Shown one piece after another: positions 50,123 to 58,777 of a stretch of DNA of 64,000 nucleotides. Position 1 is the first letter of the stretch. Every line of letters starts with the position of its first letter. The translations under genes were made by a program, and so were the position numbers. The stretch lies in assembly GCF_001936335.1 (NCBI RefSeq), contig NZ_CP018888.1, forward strand, positions 1,488,001 through 1,552,000, in the 5' to 3' direction. The notes under the pieces were generated by a model. That model ran no database searches, was not told the origin of the DNA, and was given only the letters and a program-made list of their open reading frames with translations. Origin of the DNA: Amylolactobacillus amylophilus DSM 20533 = JCM 1125. GTDB lineage: Bacteria; Bacillota; Bacilli; Lactobacillales; Lactobacillaceae.

Positions 50123-53100
50123 CTAGATTGGCTGGGTAGTCAATGCAAGTGACTCTAATACCTCAAGTACGTAGCTTGCCGTCTTTAGACTTGAGAAGAC
50201 GGGAATGTGGGCATGTAATGCTGCGTCCTTGATTTGTGTTGCGTCCTGGTTAGCCAAATCAGAATAGTTGGTGACATTAATGACCAAGTTGATTTTGTGC
50301 GCGGTTAGCTTATCAATTACGTTGTGGTTGCTCCCTTCAACCTTCGGCACGATGTTAACCGTAATTCCAGTCTCGGCCAGTATACTTGCCGTACCCTCGG
50401 TCGCAAAAATTTTGAAGCCTAACAAATGGAATCTGTGTGCGAGATTTGTTGCTTCCTTCTTATCCTCGTCCTTAACGGAAATAAAGATTGACCCATATGT
50501 GGGAATAGTCAACCCGGCACCAGCATAACCCTTATAGAGCGCCTTGCTGAGTTTTGTATCCCGACCAACCACGGAACCACTAGCCTTCATCTTCGAATCG
50601 AAGGTGTTCTCGCCGTGATAATTAATGTACGAAAATACAGGCATCTTGACGTAAATCAGGTTATTCGATGGCCAGATATCCGCTGGCAGACCTAGTTCTT
50701 GGAGGCTACTGCCCAGAATTACTTTTGTCGCTACTTTAGTGATATCCTGCCTGAGTGCCTTCGAGAGAAATGGCACATTATGACCTGCATAGGTCTTAAT
50801 TTGAAGCACATAGATTGTTCCCTGAAAAATTAGAAAATGAATATTTAAGAAGCCACGCATTTTAATTAGATGGCTAAGGCTTACCGTCATATCGCGAATT
50901 TGCCGCCGCTGATCGGATGTTAAATTCTGCGGATTAAAGACCGCAATGGAATCGCTAGCGTGGGAACCGGACTGCTCCAGGTGTTCAATAATCCCGGGAA
51001 TAGTCACATTCTCACCATCACTAATCGCCGTCACTTCGTACTTCTGGCCGTCAATAAACTTACTGATATTGATTTTATCGAGTTGATTCTGCAGGATGTA
51101 CTCCCTTAGGGCCGGTTCATCGAAGACAACGGCGGATTTCTGCGGTCTATTCTGCGTCTTGCCACCTACCAGAACCGGAAAGCCAATCTCATTTGAGTAT
51201 GCCAGTGCGTCCGTGAGCGTAGTGGTTGACGTACCAGGAACGCCGTTGAAATCCAGGTTCGTTAAGAGTTTATTCAGGACCTCTTTTTGGTCCAGGTGGT
51301 ACAAGTCAAAGTGTTCTTGCCCTACGATATGTAACCCATGTTCTTGTAATGCACCGACGAAATGGTTGGTCTGCTTGCCACTGAACTGCGTCATGATTGA
51401 TGTGACGCCCTCATATTTGGCAATCCGGAGAATGTTCTCGATGGTGATGGGTTCGAAATAAACACGGTCAACCAAACGGTAACTGGAACTAATTGCTTCC
51501 GAGTTATTACTGATAATAATCGTCTCATAGCCGAGCTCTTTCAGTGTTTTAATGGCGTGGAAAAGCATGAAATCAAATTCTGAGTTTAATGAAATTTGGA
51601 ATGGCCCTAATCCAATAATTAATAACTTGGGCTTGTCTGACTTGATTGGTTCTACTTCATTATGAACACCGTAGGCTGAGTAAACGGCGGAAACTTGTGG
51701 CGTATACATGCCGGCAGTTCCATCTAGCTGAATAAAACTCGGTTCAATTCCTGCCTCTCGGACATTTTTGATGATTACATCTGGGTGTTGGTGTGTTATC
51801 TGGGCAATCAGTGTGTTTGAAAAGCCCAGTAGTTTGGCTCGATACAACAATGCTGCTGTTGCCTCATTATTATCTGTCGAAAAGTATGTTGTGCGTAATT
51901 GGCTGATTACCTGCGCGATGTTGTTAAACTTTTGGAGGTAGACTGGGTGAATTTTGATTAATTGCCGGAGTTTCGTCAAACTAACTCCCCGAACTAACGC
52001 AATTACAAGTTGAATTAGATGACGCTCACCTGGATGTGCGAGTTCGGTTAGTAAGTCGTCAATATCTTCTGTGAGATACTTGTGGTACAACGTCATGTTC
52101 TGTTCGAACGAATTTGTAGACTCAATCCCCTTCATCATCGCGGTCTCGAAGTTATGGCCAATTCCAATCGCCTCCCCACTCGCCTGCATCTTATCGTTCA
52201 ACAAATAATGATTTTCACCAGATTCGGTGAAGGACCAGTTGGGAAACTTGGTTGCTACCATGTCGAGAATTGGCTCGATTGCGGCATTTAAACCAGAGTT
52301 TGGATTTGTAATCTCGTTCAGGTTGTAGCCCAGCGCAATTTTGGCAAGGACATAGCCAATATTATAAGTCCCTGCTCGATAAGCGAGCAGTGTGCTGCGG
52401 GTAATTCGCGGCCTAATACTTAAAACCTTGATGGAGACACGGTCACTCTGCTGCTTAACAGCGAAATGGACACTTAAAATACCATGATGATTGAAAATTT
52501 GACCAATTTTCTTCGTGATGGCGCGAATTTTCTGAATTGACTGATTATTAAGTGTGAGAATGGGCGATACGAGGACTGAATCACCTCTATTGATGGAGAC
52601 TGGCTCGATGGACCCGGCAAAGTTAACGAAGTTTAGGTTACCCTCGTTGTCTCTTAGTACGTCCACTAAAATTTCCTCCCAATCGGAGAGGTCTTCGTAG
52701 AATTGGTAGTTTTCTGTATTATAGTCGCTCGTCCTAGCCTCTTTTTCCAAGTAACCGAGTAGCTCTTGCTCGTCAGTCACTTTAATGTGTCTGCGCTCAC
52801 GAAACCGGTCGGCTTTCGCTATGATGAGTGGAAATTGGATGCTCGAAAGATGCTTCTGGAGTTCGCTCACACTCTCATTAAGTTCAAAATTCTTGCTGCA
52901 AGGTAAATTGTTTGCGGAAAGCACCTCAATTAGTTTTCTCTTATCCTGGACAACCTCTAGTGTCTGATTATTGATGGTTAGTAGTTTGATTTCGAGTTCA
53001 TCGAGTATCCCAGACTGTTTCAGTTCAAGTGCCATCTGGATGGAAATACTACTACCTAGTGCCGTAACAATAGCATCTGGTTGCTCCATGCGCAGAATTC

Positions 53101-53326
53101 GTTTCAGGAAATCAATCGTCATGGGTTCAAGATAAACAGTAACGTCCGCGCTCGGGTCTGTGGCCACCGTAGCTGGGTTTGGGTTCACAATTACTAACTT
53201 GATTGAATCCTCAAGAAATGATTCAATGGCCTGCTTAGTAATCAAGTCGAACTCTGCCACCTCACCTACGATATTCGGGCCGGAGCCAATTATGAGAAGC
53301 TTATTTAGTTCGTTTTTTAGAGGCAT
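50123..53326 (-). CDS. CarB homologue with degenerate ATP-grasp sites (probable pseudoenzyme)
   Basis: 1067 residues, the normal CarB length and domain order: two ATP-grasp halves (about 1-400, 560-935) and a C-terminal MGS-like domain (about 940-1067). Against canonical CarB (from memory), the first ATP loop RPxFTxGGxGGG reads AKADRFRERRH (170-180), the metal/ATP motif IExNPR reads LSIRPR (302-307), and NVQFAV reads SVHFAV. In the second half RPSYVLGG reads GGKTQNRP (721-728) and IEVNPR reads LQIKTY (841-846). The MGS domain keeps GFKIFATEGTA and LVINVTN. The frame is uninterrupted. Carbamoyl phosphate synthesis is very unlikely. The gene lies three bases after carA* in the pyrP operon. Confidence 0.85.
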   Translation of the reverse strand: MPLKNELNKLLIIGSGPNIVGEVAEFDLITKQAIESFLEDSIKLVIVNPNPATVATDPSADVTVYLEPMTIDFLKRILRMEQPDAIVTALGSSISIQMALELKQSGILDELEIKLLTINNQTLEVVQDKRKLIEVLSANNLPCSKNFELNESVSELQKHLSSIQFPLIIAKADRFRERRHIKVTDEQELLGYLEKEARTSDYNTENYQFYEDLSDWEEILVDVLRDNEGNLNFVNFAGSIEPVSINRGDSVLVSPILTLNNQSIQKIRAITKKIGQIFNHHGILSVHFAVKQQSDRVSIKVLSIRPRITRSTLLAYRAGTYNIGYVLAKIALGYNLNEITNPNSGLNAAIEPILDMVATKFPNWSFTESGENHYLLNDKMQASGEAIGIGHNFETAMMKGIESTNSFEQNMTLYHKYLTEDIDDLLTELAHPGERHLIQLVIALVRGVSLTKLRQLIKIHPVYLQKFNNIAQVISQLRTTYFSTDNNEATAALLYRAKLLGFSNTLIAQITHQHPDVIIKNVREAGIEPSFIQLDGTAGMYTPQVSAVYSAYGVHNEVEPIKSDKPKLLIIGLGPFQISLNSEFDFMLFHAIKTLKELGYETIIISNNSEAISSSYRLVDRVYFEPITIENILRIAKYEGVTSIMTQFSGKQTNHFVGALQEHGLHIVGQEHFDLYHLDQKEVLNKLLTNLDFNGVPGTSTTTLTDALAYSNEIGFPVLVGGKTQNRPQKSAVVFDEPALREYILQNQLDKINISKFIDGQKYEVTAISDGENVTIPGIIEHLEQSGSHASDSIAVFNPQNLTSDQRRQIRDMTVSLSHLIKMRGFLNIHFLIFQGTIYVLQIKTYAGHNVPFLSKALRQDITKVATKVILGSSLQELGLPADIWPSNNLIYVKMPVFSYINYHGENTFDSKMKASGSVVGRDTKLSKALYKGYAGAGLTIPTYGSIFISVKDEDKKEATNLAHRFHLLGFKIFATEGTASILAETGITVNIVPKVEGSNHNVIDKLTAHKINLVINVTNYSDLANQDATQIKDAALHAHIPVFSSLKTASYVLEVLESLALTTQPI

Positions 53327-53329
53327 AAC

Positions 53330-54394
53330 TTACTCCATCATTTTGAGAAAAATATCGAAAATTAAACGTGCGTCGAAGTTACCTGGTGAACCCTCAGGGT
53401 TGAAGGCCACACCAATCATTCTTTTGTCCGACCAAATATATCCCGCCAGGTAATTCTGGTGGAGATCAATGAATTGCTCAGAGAAACTCACATTATCAGT
53501 TATTTCGGGTACTGACGCAATCTGTTGGATGTTCATGGCCGTTTGCCAGATTTCAGAATTGCTAGTATTCAGTACGGGATAGTTCGAGCCGATATAGTTC
53601 GGCCTTAAATCGTTAATTTGCAAGTTCAAGAATTTGCTAAGTACGAGGTATCCTAACCCAATTCCCATAATCGGAATTGTCGACTGGAGTGCTTTGATAA
53701 TCTCTTCCAGGTCAACATTAATGGACTCTAGCTTGCCGGGCCCATTTGAAATGATGATGCCATCAGGCCGGAGATTAAGAATTTCCTCTAGTGAGACATT
53801 ATATGGCAAGACGACAGAGTTGATTTTGCGCAAGGAAAGCTCACGCAGTAGCGAATGCTTTAATCCCAGATCGATGATTGCAATTGTTTTACCAATATTT
53901 GGCGCTGCGTAGGCATCAACCGTCGACGTATTCTGGACTTTGTTTTTTGGCAGTACTAGGGCCTTAATCTGGTCAATCGCATGTTGATCATTGGTATCCA
54001 TGATACTAGCCTTTTGGACGTCCAATGTACTAAACTTTTTGACAATATTACGGGTATCAATCTGATAAATACCGGGGATATTCTTTTCGCGGAGGAATTG
54101 GTCCAGGTCTTGGAAAGAGTTACTACCAGCAATCTTAATAGCCAGATCATTGACGACGATGCCCTTGACTGACGGGTTGATCGACTCATAATCAATGGCA
54201 CTAATCCCGGTTGCACCGATGATTGGTGTGGTGAAGACAAGTATCCGACCGGCGTTTGTTTGGTCTGTCAAAGATTCTTGATAACCAAAATTAGCCGTTT
54301 CCACGGCTAATTCTCCTGTTGCAATGATCGGTGCGCCAAAGCCAATTCCTTGATAGGAGCTCCCATCTTCTAATATTAAGTAACGGTTATTCAT
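53330..54394 (-). CDS. CarA homologue with dead glutaminase site
   Basis: 354 residues, normal for the small subunit. The N-terminal domain is recognisable (YLILEDGSSYQGIGFG, FGYQESLTD, YESINPSVKGIVV, IPGIYQIDTRNI). In the class I amidotransferase domain the nucleophile motif GICLGHQ reads GIGLGYL (Gly246 for Cys), the His of YHPEASPGP is Asn332 (FNPEGSPGN), and SNGPGD reads SNGPGK. Two of three triad residues are gone; only Glu334 remains. It cannot hydrolyse glutamine by the known mechanism. It overlaps pyrP by eight bases, so the two are translationally coupled. Confidence 0.87.
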   Translation of the reverse strand: MNNRYLILEDGSSYQGIGFGAPIIATGELAVETANFGYQESLTDQTNAGRILVFTTPIIGATGISAIDYESINPSVKGIVVNDLAIKIAGSNSFQDLDQFLREKNIPGIYQIDTRNIVKKFSTLDVQKASIMDTNDQHAIDQIKALVLPKNKVQNTSTVDAYAAPNIGKTIAIIDLGLKHSLLRELSLRKINSVVLPYNVSLEEILNLRPDGIIISNGPGKLESINVDLEEIIKALQSTIPIMGIGLGYLVLSKFLNLQINDLRPNYIGSNYPVLNTSNSEIWQTAMNIQQIASVPEITDNVSFSEQFIDLHQNYLAGYIWSDKRMIGVAFNPEGSPGNFDARLIFDIFLKMME

Positions 54395-55679
54395 TTTCTA
54401 CACTTTCACTTGCTGCGTGCTTAGGCAGTATAAGATTTAAGATAATACCGACGATTGATGCCACTGTTAAACCGGAGAATTGAAGTGTTGGCGCTAGTTG
54501 CAACACTGCATTACCAATTCCAATTACTAGTACAACAGATGCAATCATCAGATTTCTTTTTTTATTGAAGTCTACTTTATTTTCTACGAGGATTTTAAGG
54601 CCACTGGCAGCGATAACACCAAATAACAGGAAGCTTACGCCGCCGAGTACTGGCCGTGGAATACTCTGAATTAGCGCTGACAGTTTACCAACGAAACTAA
54701 AGACTATAGCAAACATTGCTGCGCCAATCAGGATATAAATGGAGTGAATCTTTGTGATTGCCATGACACCAATGTTTTCGCCATAACTTGTTAGTGCAGG
54801 ACCACCGACCAGGCCGGAGAAGATTGAAGCTGTACCGTCACCTGTCAGTGTTTTAGCGAGTCCTGGATCTTTGAAGAAGTTTCTACCTGTCATTTCGTTT
54901 AGGACCATGATGTGGCCTAGGTGCTCAGTCATCGTAACGAATGCAATCGGAACCATCCCAATTATAGCACCCCAATACATTTGAGGTCGATAGCTAACAA
55001 AAATGATATCAAAATCTGGTACTTGGAACCATTTTGCTGCCATAACAGGTGCGAAGTCGACCAAGCCGAGTGCTGCAGCAAATAAGTAGCCGACGATGAT
55101 TCCTAGTAAGATTGCTACTTGCGAAATGAAACCCTTAAAGAACATAGTGAAGAAGATTGTGGCAAAAAGTGTGAAGAGTGCGACTAAGAAGAATTTGATT
55201 TCATACTTCCCTGCTGCCGTCATTGTTGCATCGCTCGCTGCTGTTCCAGCAAGTGAGAGTCCAATGTCCATGACAATCGGTCCGACGACGATTGGTGGCA
55301 AGGCCTTGTCAATCCAATCGTGACCGACGAAGCTAACAATTAATGCGATTAGCAGATAAACGACACCGACGGCAATAATTCCTTGTGCTACTGCTGGATA
55401 ACCCGCTGTTTTCATTAGGCTAATCATGATTGTAATGAAGGCAAAACTTGAGCCCATGTAGAGTGGAATTTTGCGGTGAGTAATTAAAATATGGAGTAGC
55501 GTACCGACCCCTGAAGCAAACAGTGCTATGCCAGGATTTAAACCCACAAGAATTGGTACCAGTACAGTTGAACCAAACATGGCAAATAAGTGTTGGATGG
55601 AGAGGAATATACCGCGGCCAAGTCCCGGCTTGTCCTCAATATCAAGTAAAATTGATGGATCTTTCTTATAGTCTGTCAT
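54387..55679 (-). CDS. pyrP: Uracil permease (NCS2/UraA family)
   Basis: 430 residues with about 14 membrane segments. Family signatures: [21 protein letters not shown], the short strand-forming regions LYMGSSFAF and [17 protein letters not shown], and VTMTEHLGH (the conserved Glu for uracil). No active-site change is seen here, unlike in carA*/carB* downstream. It is expressed from a consensus promoter through a PyrR-type attenuator. Uracil import is therefore probably repressed when UMP is high. Confidence 0.96.
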   Translation of the reverse strand: MTDYKKDPSILLDIEDKPGLGRGIFLSIQHLFAMFGSTVLVPILVGLNPGIALFASGVGTLLHILITHRKIPLYMGSSFAFITIMISLMKTAGYPAVAQGIIAVGVVYLLIALIVSFVGHDWIDKALPPIVVGPIVMDIGLSLAGTAASDATMTAAGKYEIKFFLVALFTLFATIFFTMFFKGFISQVAILLGIIVGYLFAAALGLVDFAPVMAAKWFQVPDFDIIFVSYRPQMYWGAIIGMVPIAFVTMTEHLGHIMVLNEMTGRNFFKDPGLAKTLTGDGTASIFSGLVGGPALTSYGENIGVMAITKIHSIYILIGAAMFAIVFSFVGKLSALIQSIPRPVLGGVSFLLFGVIAASGLKILVENKVDFNKKRNLMIASVVLVIGIGNAVLQLAPTLQFSGLTVASIVGIILNLILPKHAASESVENE

Positions 55680-55746
55680 CTAAATCTCCCCTATTCATGT
55701 TTTCTTCCTCTGGTTACATAATTGCAGTTACCTCAATCCTTGGCAA

Positions 55747-55775
55747 ACAAAAAGCCTTCGTCCACTGACGAAGGC
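55747..55775 (-). terminator. Attenuator terminator before pyrP
   Basis: On the minus strand GCCTTCGTC-AGTG-GACGAAGGC is followed by five T and a G, about 70 bases before the pyrP start. Confidence 0.92.
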
Positions 55776-55829
55776 GTAATTAATTGGTCCGCGCAGTAAT
55801 CCCATTGGACTATGCACGAACAACTAAAC

Positions 55830-55854
55830 GACTCCTTGTCAGCCTCTCTGGACT
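55830..55854 (-). promoter_or_regulatory. PyrR-binding (anti-antiterminator) element
   Basis: The minus-strand leader contains AGTCCAGAGAGGCTGACAAG, matching the conserved CCAGAGAGG loop of Bacillus PyrR sites. It is placed between promoter and attenuator. No pyrR gene is in the window. Confidence 0.85.
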
Positions 55855-55890
55855 GGATTAAAGGTAGCGTTAACTTTTGAACCTAGATGA

Positions 55891-55919
55891 ATTGTAATGG
55901 TCTTCTTAGCTAATGTCAA
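55891..55919 (-). promoter_or_regulatory. Promoter of the pyrP-carA*-carB* operon
   Basis: On the minus strand TTGACA (complement of 55914-55919), 17-base spacer, TACAAT (complement of 55891-55896). It begins just after the rluD stop. Confidence 0.88.
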
Positions 55920-55926
55920 ACTAAAT

Positions 55927-56832
55927 CTATACATCACCGTTAGCCAATTTTTTGAGCATCTCCTGAAAAATTTTGGGTGGCTCAACAGAAAATTCTAGCC
56001 ACTTATTGGTTCTTGGGTGATAGAATCCCAGTGTTTGAGCGTGCAGAAATTGGCCATTGCCAGCTAAAGTTTTTTTCGGAGCATAGATTGGATCGCCCGC
56101 AACTGGGTGCTTAATATACTGCATGTGCACTCTAATCTGGTGTGTGCGCCCCGTCTCGAGGACACACTTCACAAGTGAAAAACCGGCGAATTGTTTTTCG
56201 ACGAAGAAATGCGTAATTGCCGCACGACCATTCGGATCGACGGCTTGTTTTTTGCGGTCGACTTTGCTTCGCGCAATTGGAGCAGTGATCTTCCCCTTCG
56301 CCTCCGTAAAATTACCGTGCACAATTGCGAGATATTCGCGTTTATTAACCTTGTCCCGCAGCTGGCGCTCGAGGCTCTCACGGGCCAGAGCGGTCTTCGC
56401 TACCATCAGTAAGCCAGACGTATCCTTATCAATACGGTGGACGATACCGGGTCTGAATGGCTCCGCTGCAGGCGCAAGCTTTGCATGGTACAACAACGCG
56501 TTCACCAATGTATGATCGCGGTGGCCGGCACTTGGATGGACCACCATCCCCTGCGGCTTGTTCAAAACGATGACATCGTCGTCTTCGTAGATAATGTCGA
56601 GTGGTATATTTTCTGCTGCCAATGTCAGCGGCTTCGTATCTGGTACCTGAATTTGAATCTGATCACCGGGGTTAACAGCATAACTTATTTTCTTCAGGCC
56701 GCCGTTGACAGTAATCAGGCCGTCTTTTACTAAAGACTTGATTTGTGTCCGACTCAATTGGAAATCCTGCTGGGCCAATACCTGATCTAAGCGACCAGTT
56801 TCATTCGTAATTGTTAGATTGAATTCTGTCAT
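55927..56832 (-). CDS. Pseudouridine synthase RluD family
   Basis: 301 residues. S4 domain (about 12-75, RLDQVLAQQDFQLSRTQIKSLVKDGLITVNG), then the RluA-type catalytic domain with VVHPSAGH, HRIDKDTSGLLMVAKT (catalytic Asp) and RTHQIRVHMQYIKHPVAGD. The B. subtilis counterpart is ylyB, next to lspA and the pyr operon, the same order as here. It overlaps lspA by four bases. Confidence 0.95.
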   Translation of the reverse strand: MTEFNLTITNETGRLDQVLAQQDFQLSRTQIKSLVKDGLITVNGGLKKISYAVNPGDQIQIQVPDTKPLTLAAENIPLDIIYEDDDVIVLNKPQGMVVHPSAGHRDHTLVNALLYHAKLAPAAEPFRPGIVHRIDKDTSGLLMVAKTALARESLERQLRDKVNKREYLAIVHGNFTEAKGKITAPIARSKVDRKKQAVDPNGRAAITHFFVEKQFAGFSLVKCVLETGRTHQIRVHMQYIKHPVAGDPIYAPKKTLAGNGQFLHAQTLGFYHPRTNKWLEFSVEPPKIFQEMLKKLANGDV

Positions 56833-57284
56833 TTTTCCTCTTTATCTAAGAAAATCAAGTAGATGAAAATAAATACTACCCCAACGGAGATTGCTGCGTC
56901 TGCAACGTTGAAAATATTGAACTGGATGAAATCAAGTTGGAACATATCGACCACATAGTGCAGTCTGATACGATCGATTAAATTACCGATGATGCCCCCT
57001 AGCACAAGAGCCAATCCCAATTTAAATGACCAGTGTCCCTGGCGGTGCTTGATCAGCAGATAGATGACCGTCGGGATGACAACCGCACTGATGATGTAGA
57101 ATAGCCACATTTGGCCGCTGAAGATGTTGCTAGCCGCACCGTCATTTTGGATGTAGTTAAAGGATAGCACTCGGGGGATGATCTCCTGCACCTCTCCTAC
57201 ACTGTAGTTCTGGACGATGAAAAACTTGAGGGCTTGATCGGCAACAATTGCCAATATACTGATGATAAAATAAAATATTATCAT
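56829..57284 (-). CDS. lspA: Lipoprotein signal peptidase (signal peptidase II)
   Basis: Cleaves the lipoprotein signal before the lipidated Cys. 151 residues, four transmembrane helices. Conserved blocks: DQALKFFI, FNYIQNDGAASN, GGIIGNLIDRIR (first catalytic Asp) and FNVADAAISVG (second Asp). AAGGAG lies upstream of ATG 57284. Operon ebsA-lspA-rluD. Confidence 0.96.
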   Translation of the reverse strand: MIIFYFIISILAIVADQALKFFIVQNYSVGEVQEIIPRVLSFNYIQNDGAASNIFSGQMWLFYIISAVVIPTVIYLLIKHRQGHWSFKLGLALVLGGIIGNLIDRIRLHYVVDMFQLDFIQFNIFNVADAAISVGVVFIFIYLIFLDKEEK

Positions 57285-57298
57285 AATACTCCTTATTT

Positions 57299-57655
57299 TT
57301 ACTTAGTTTTTGTGAATTGGAAAAAATTGATTGGTGTGTGATTTGCCCTAATGAATACACCAGTAGCATAGAAGCGCCCATTCTGCTTCTTGTTGGTGAT
57401 TGTGGCGGAAAACTGCTTGATAAACGGCAGTTTGACCTGAGCATAGTCACCGCTAGTTACCACATAATATGTGCCAAAAATTGAGTAAATTAGCCAAATT
57501 ATGAATAGCGCGCCAGTAGCCACCGGCCACCAATTAAAGCCGTTTACACTCTCAAAAGATAGTATAATGGTTAAAAATAAGAGTACGAGGAGCCAGGAAT
57601 AGTAGATAATTCCGCTGTAGCCACCAAAAAGAAAAAAACGTTTTTTTTGTTTCAT
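57299..57655 (-). CDS. ebsA: EbsA family membrane protein
   Basis: 118 residues from ATG 57655 (a TTG one codon earlier is also in frame). A basic start KQKKRFFLFGG, two transmembrane helices (about 18-38 and 45-68, with YYSWLLVLLFLTIILSF), then a mostly beta, basic C-terminal domain. It matches EbsA of lactobacilli and enterococci in size and in its place before lspA. Molecular function unknown. Its start is only 27 bases from the divergent RNase HI-like gene. Confidence 0.75.
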   Translation of the reverse strand: MKQKKRFFLFGGYSGIIYYSWLLVLLFLTIILSFESVNGFNWWPVATGALFIIWLIYSIFGTYYVVTSGDYAQVKLPFIKQFSATITNKKQNGRFYATGVFIRANHTPINFFQFTKTK

Positions 57656-57682
57656 CAAATACTTCCTTAGGAAAGATAGATT

Positions 57683-58090
57683 ATGTTAATTATAAAAACC
57701 GATGCTGCCTTTGATCCCGTGACTAAGAATGCAAGTATTGCTTACGTGATCCAGGATTTCACCAGCAAGAGAATAATTGCATCGAATGCAAAACGGATTA
57801 ATGTGCAAGATAATCATCAAGCTGAATTCGAAGCGTTAATCGATGCACTAAAGTACCTCATTGATCATGACCTCACTGAATCAATCATTGAGATTCTGAC
57901 CGACAGTAAAGGTCTATTTTTGAGTATTGAGAAAAGTTATTCGAAGAGTTATCCGGCAGAGAGTCAGCTGATCACCGACCTATTAAGCCAATTTAATCTG
58001 TATTATACCAAATTAATTAGTGACAAGGAAAATAAACATGCACACCGTTTAGCAATTACTGCTTTGCACAAGAAAAAAGAGGACCAGTAA
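57683..58090 (+). CDS. RNase HI-like protein
   Basis: 135 residues. Three of the four acidic ligands are visible: IIKTDAAFD (Asp6 region), HQAEFEALIDAL (Glu) and ILTDSKGLFLSI (Asp). The C-terminal motif that usually reads ADxLA reads AHRLA (NKHAHRLAI), so the fourth Asp is His. Nuclease activity is likely but not certain. AGGAAAG at 57669-57675 is its ribosome site. A possible promoter (TATAAT at 57563-57568) lies inside the divergent ebsA. Confidence 0.82.
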   Translation: MLIIKTDAAFDPVTKNASIAYVIQDFTSKRIIASNAKRINVQDNHQAEFEALIDALKYLIDHDLTESIIEILTDSKGLFLSIEKSYSKSYPAESQLITDLLSQFNLYYTKLISDKENKHAHRLAITALHKKKEDQ

Positions 58091-58110
58091 CGGTCCTCCT
58101 TTCTTATTTT
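58079..58110 (+). terminator. Terminator of the RNase HI-like gene
   Basis: GAGGACC (58079-58085) pairs with GGTCCTC (58092-58098). The stop codon TAA (58088-58090) is in the loop; a T-rich tract follows. Confidence 0.85.
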
Positions 58111-58124
58111 CTCAACATTGGGTA

Positions 58125-58733
58125 TTATTCGAAAATCTTGAATGTGTCCTCAAAAGGCAGGAATTCTTTCTTACCTGAGTCTGGACCTTCAATAGAGCCA
58201 AAGACCATTTGCCCTCTTAAATCCCAGTTTTCTGGGATAGCAAATTCCTTAGCAACTTGCTCATCAATCAACGGGTTGTAATGTTGCAAGTTTGCTCCAA
58301 TATTATTCTCGCGTAGCGCAGTCCAGAGTAGTTGTTGGAAACCACCCAAGCCCTGTTCAGCCCAGTCATGGAAGTTATCCTTATATAGTGTGAACTGCTC
58401 CTCTAGTTGTTTTACAACAGCTTGGTCACGGAATAAGAGCACTGTTCCTGCTGCGGCCTTGAAGCCAGCAATCTTCGCAGACGTAGCCTTCATTGCTTCC
58501 TCAGTTGGGACTTCCGGACGAAGCCTTTCAAGTGTTAGGTCCCAAAGCTTAACGTGGTGTTCGCCGAATAGTACAACAGCTCTGACAGTTTGACTGTGAA
58601 AAGCAGTTGGTGATGCAATCATGGCATTCTGAACTAGCTCGCTAATTTCTTCATGAGAAAGTGTGATATCCTTACCAAGTTGGTAGATTGTTCTTCTTTC
58701 TTTTGCAATATCAATTGATTTTTGATTAACCAT
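58125..58733 (-). CDS. Nitroreductase family flavoprotein
   Basis: 202 residues. The FMN-dependent nitroreductase fold is indicated by ERRTIYQLGKDITLSHEEI, ASPTAFHSQTVRAVVLFG, the central GLGGFQQLLWTALRENNIGANLQHYNPLID and FGSIEGP near the end. It resembles the YdgI/HBN-type oxidoreductases. The physiological substrate is unknown; quinones or nitroaromatics are typical. GAGGTAAG precedes the ATG. A YodB-like operator lies upstream, suggesting induction by electrophiles. Confidence 0.88.
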   Translation of the reverse strand: MVNQKSIDIAKERRTIYQLGKDITLSHEEISELVQNAMIASPTAFHSQTVRAVVLFGEHHVKLWDLTLERLRPEVPTEEAMKATSAKIAGFKAAAGTVLLFRDQAVVKQLEEQFTLYKDNFHDWAEQGLGGFQQLLWTALRENNIGANLQHYNPLIDEQVAKEFAIPENWDLRGQMVFGSIEGPDSGKKEFLPFEDTFKIFE

Positions 58734-58777
58734 TTCTTACCTCGCTTATATTAAGTTGATAAATAAATGTTATCATC

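Noticed and set aside
51096-51461. Open frame opposite the CarB homologue
   Set aside because: Cys/Ser-rich composition typical of an antisense shadow; the minus-strand frame has clear CarB homology throughout.
50123-54394. Sequencing error or ordinary pseudogenes as explanation for the car genes
   Set aside because: The changes are spread over many separate motifs, are substitutions without frameshifts, and both frames are full length.
56123-56515. 130-codon frame opposite rluD
   Set aside because: Antisense shadow; rluD motifs are intact on the other strand.
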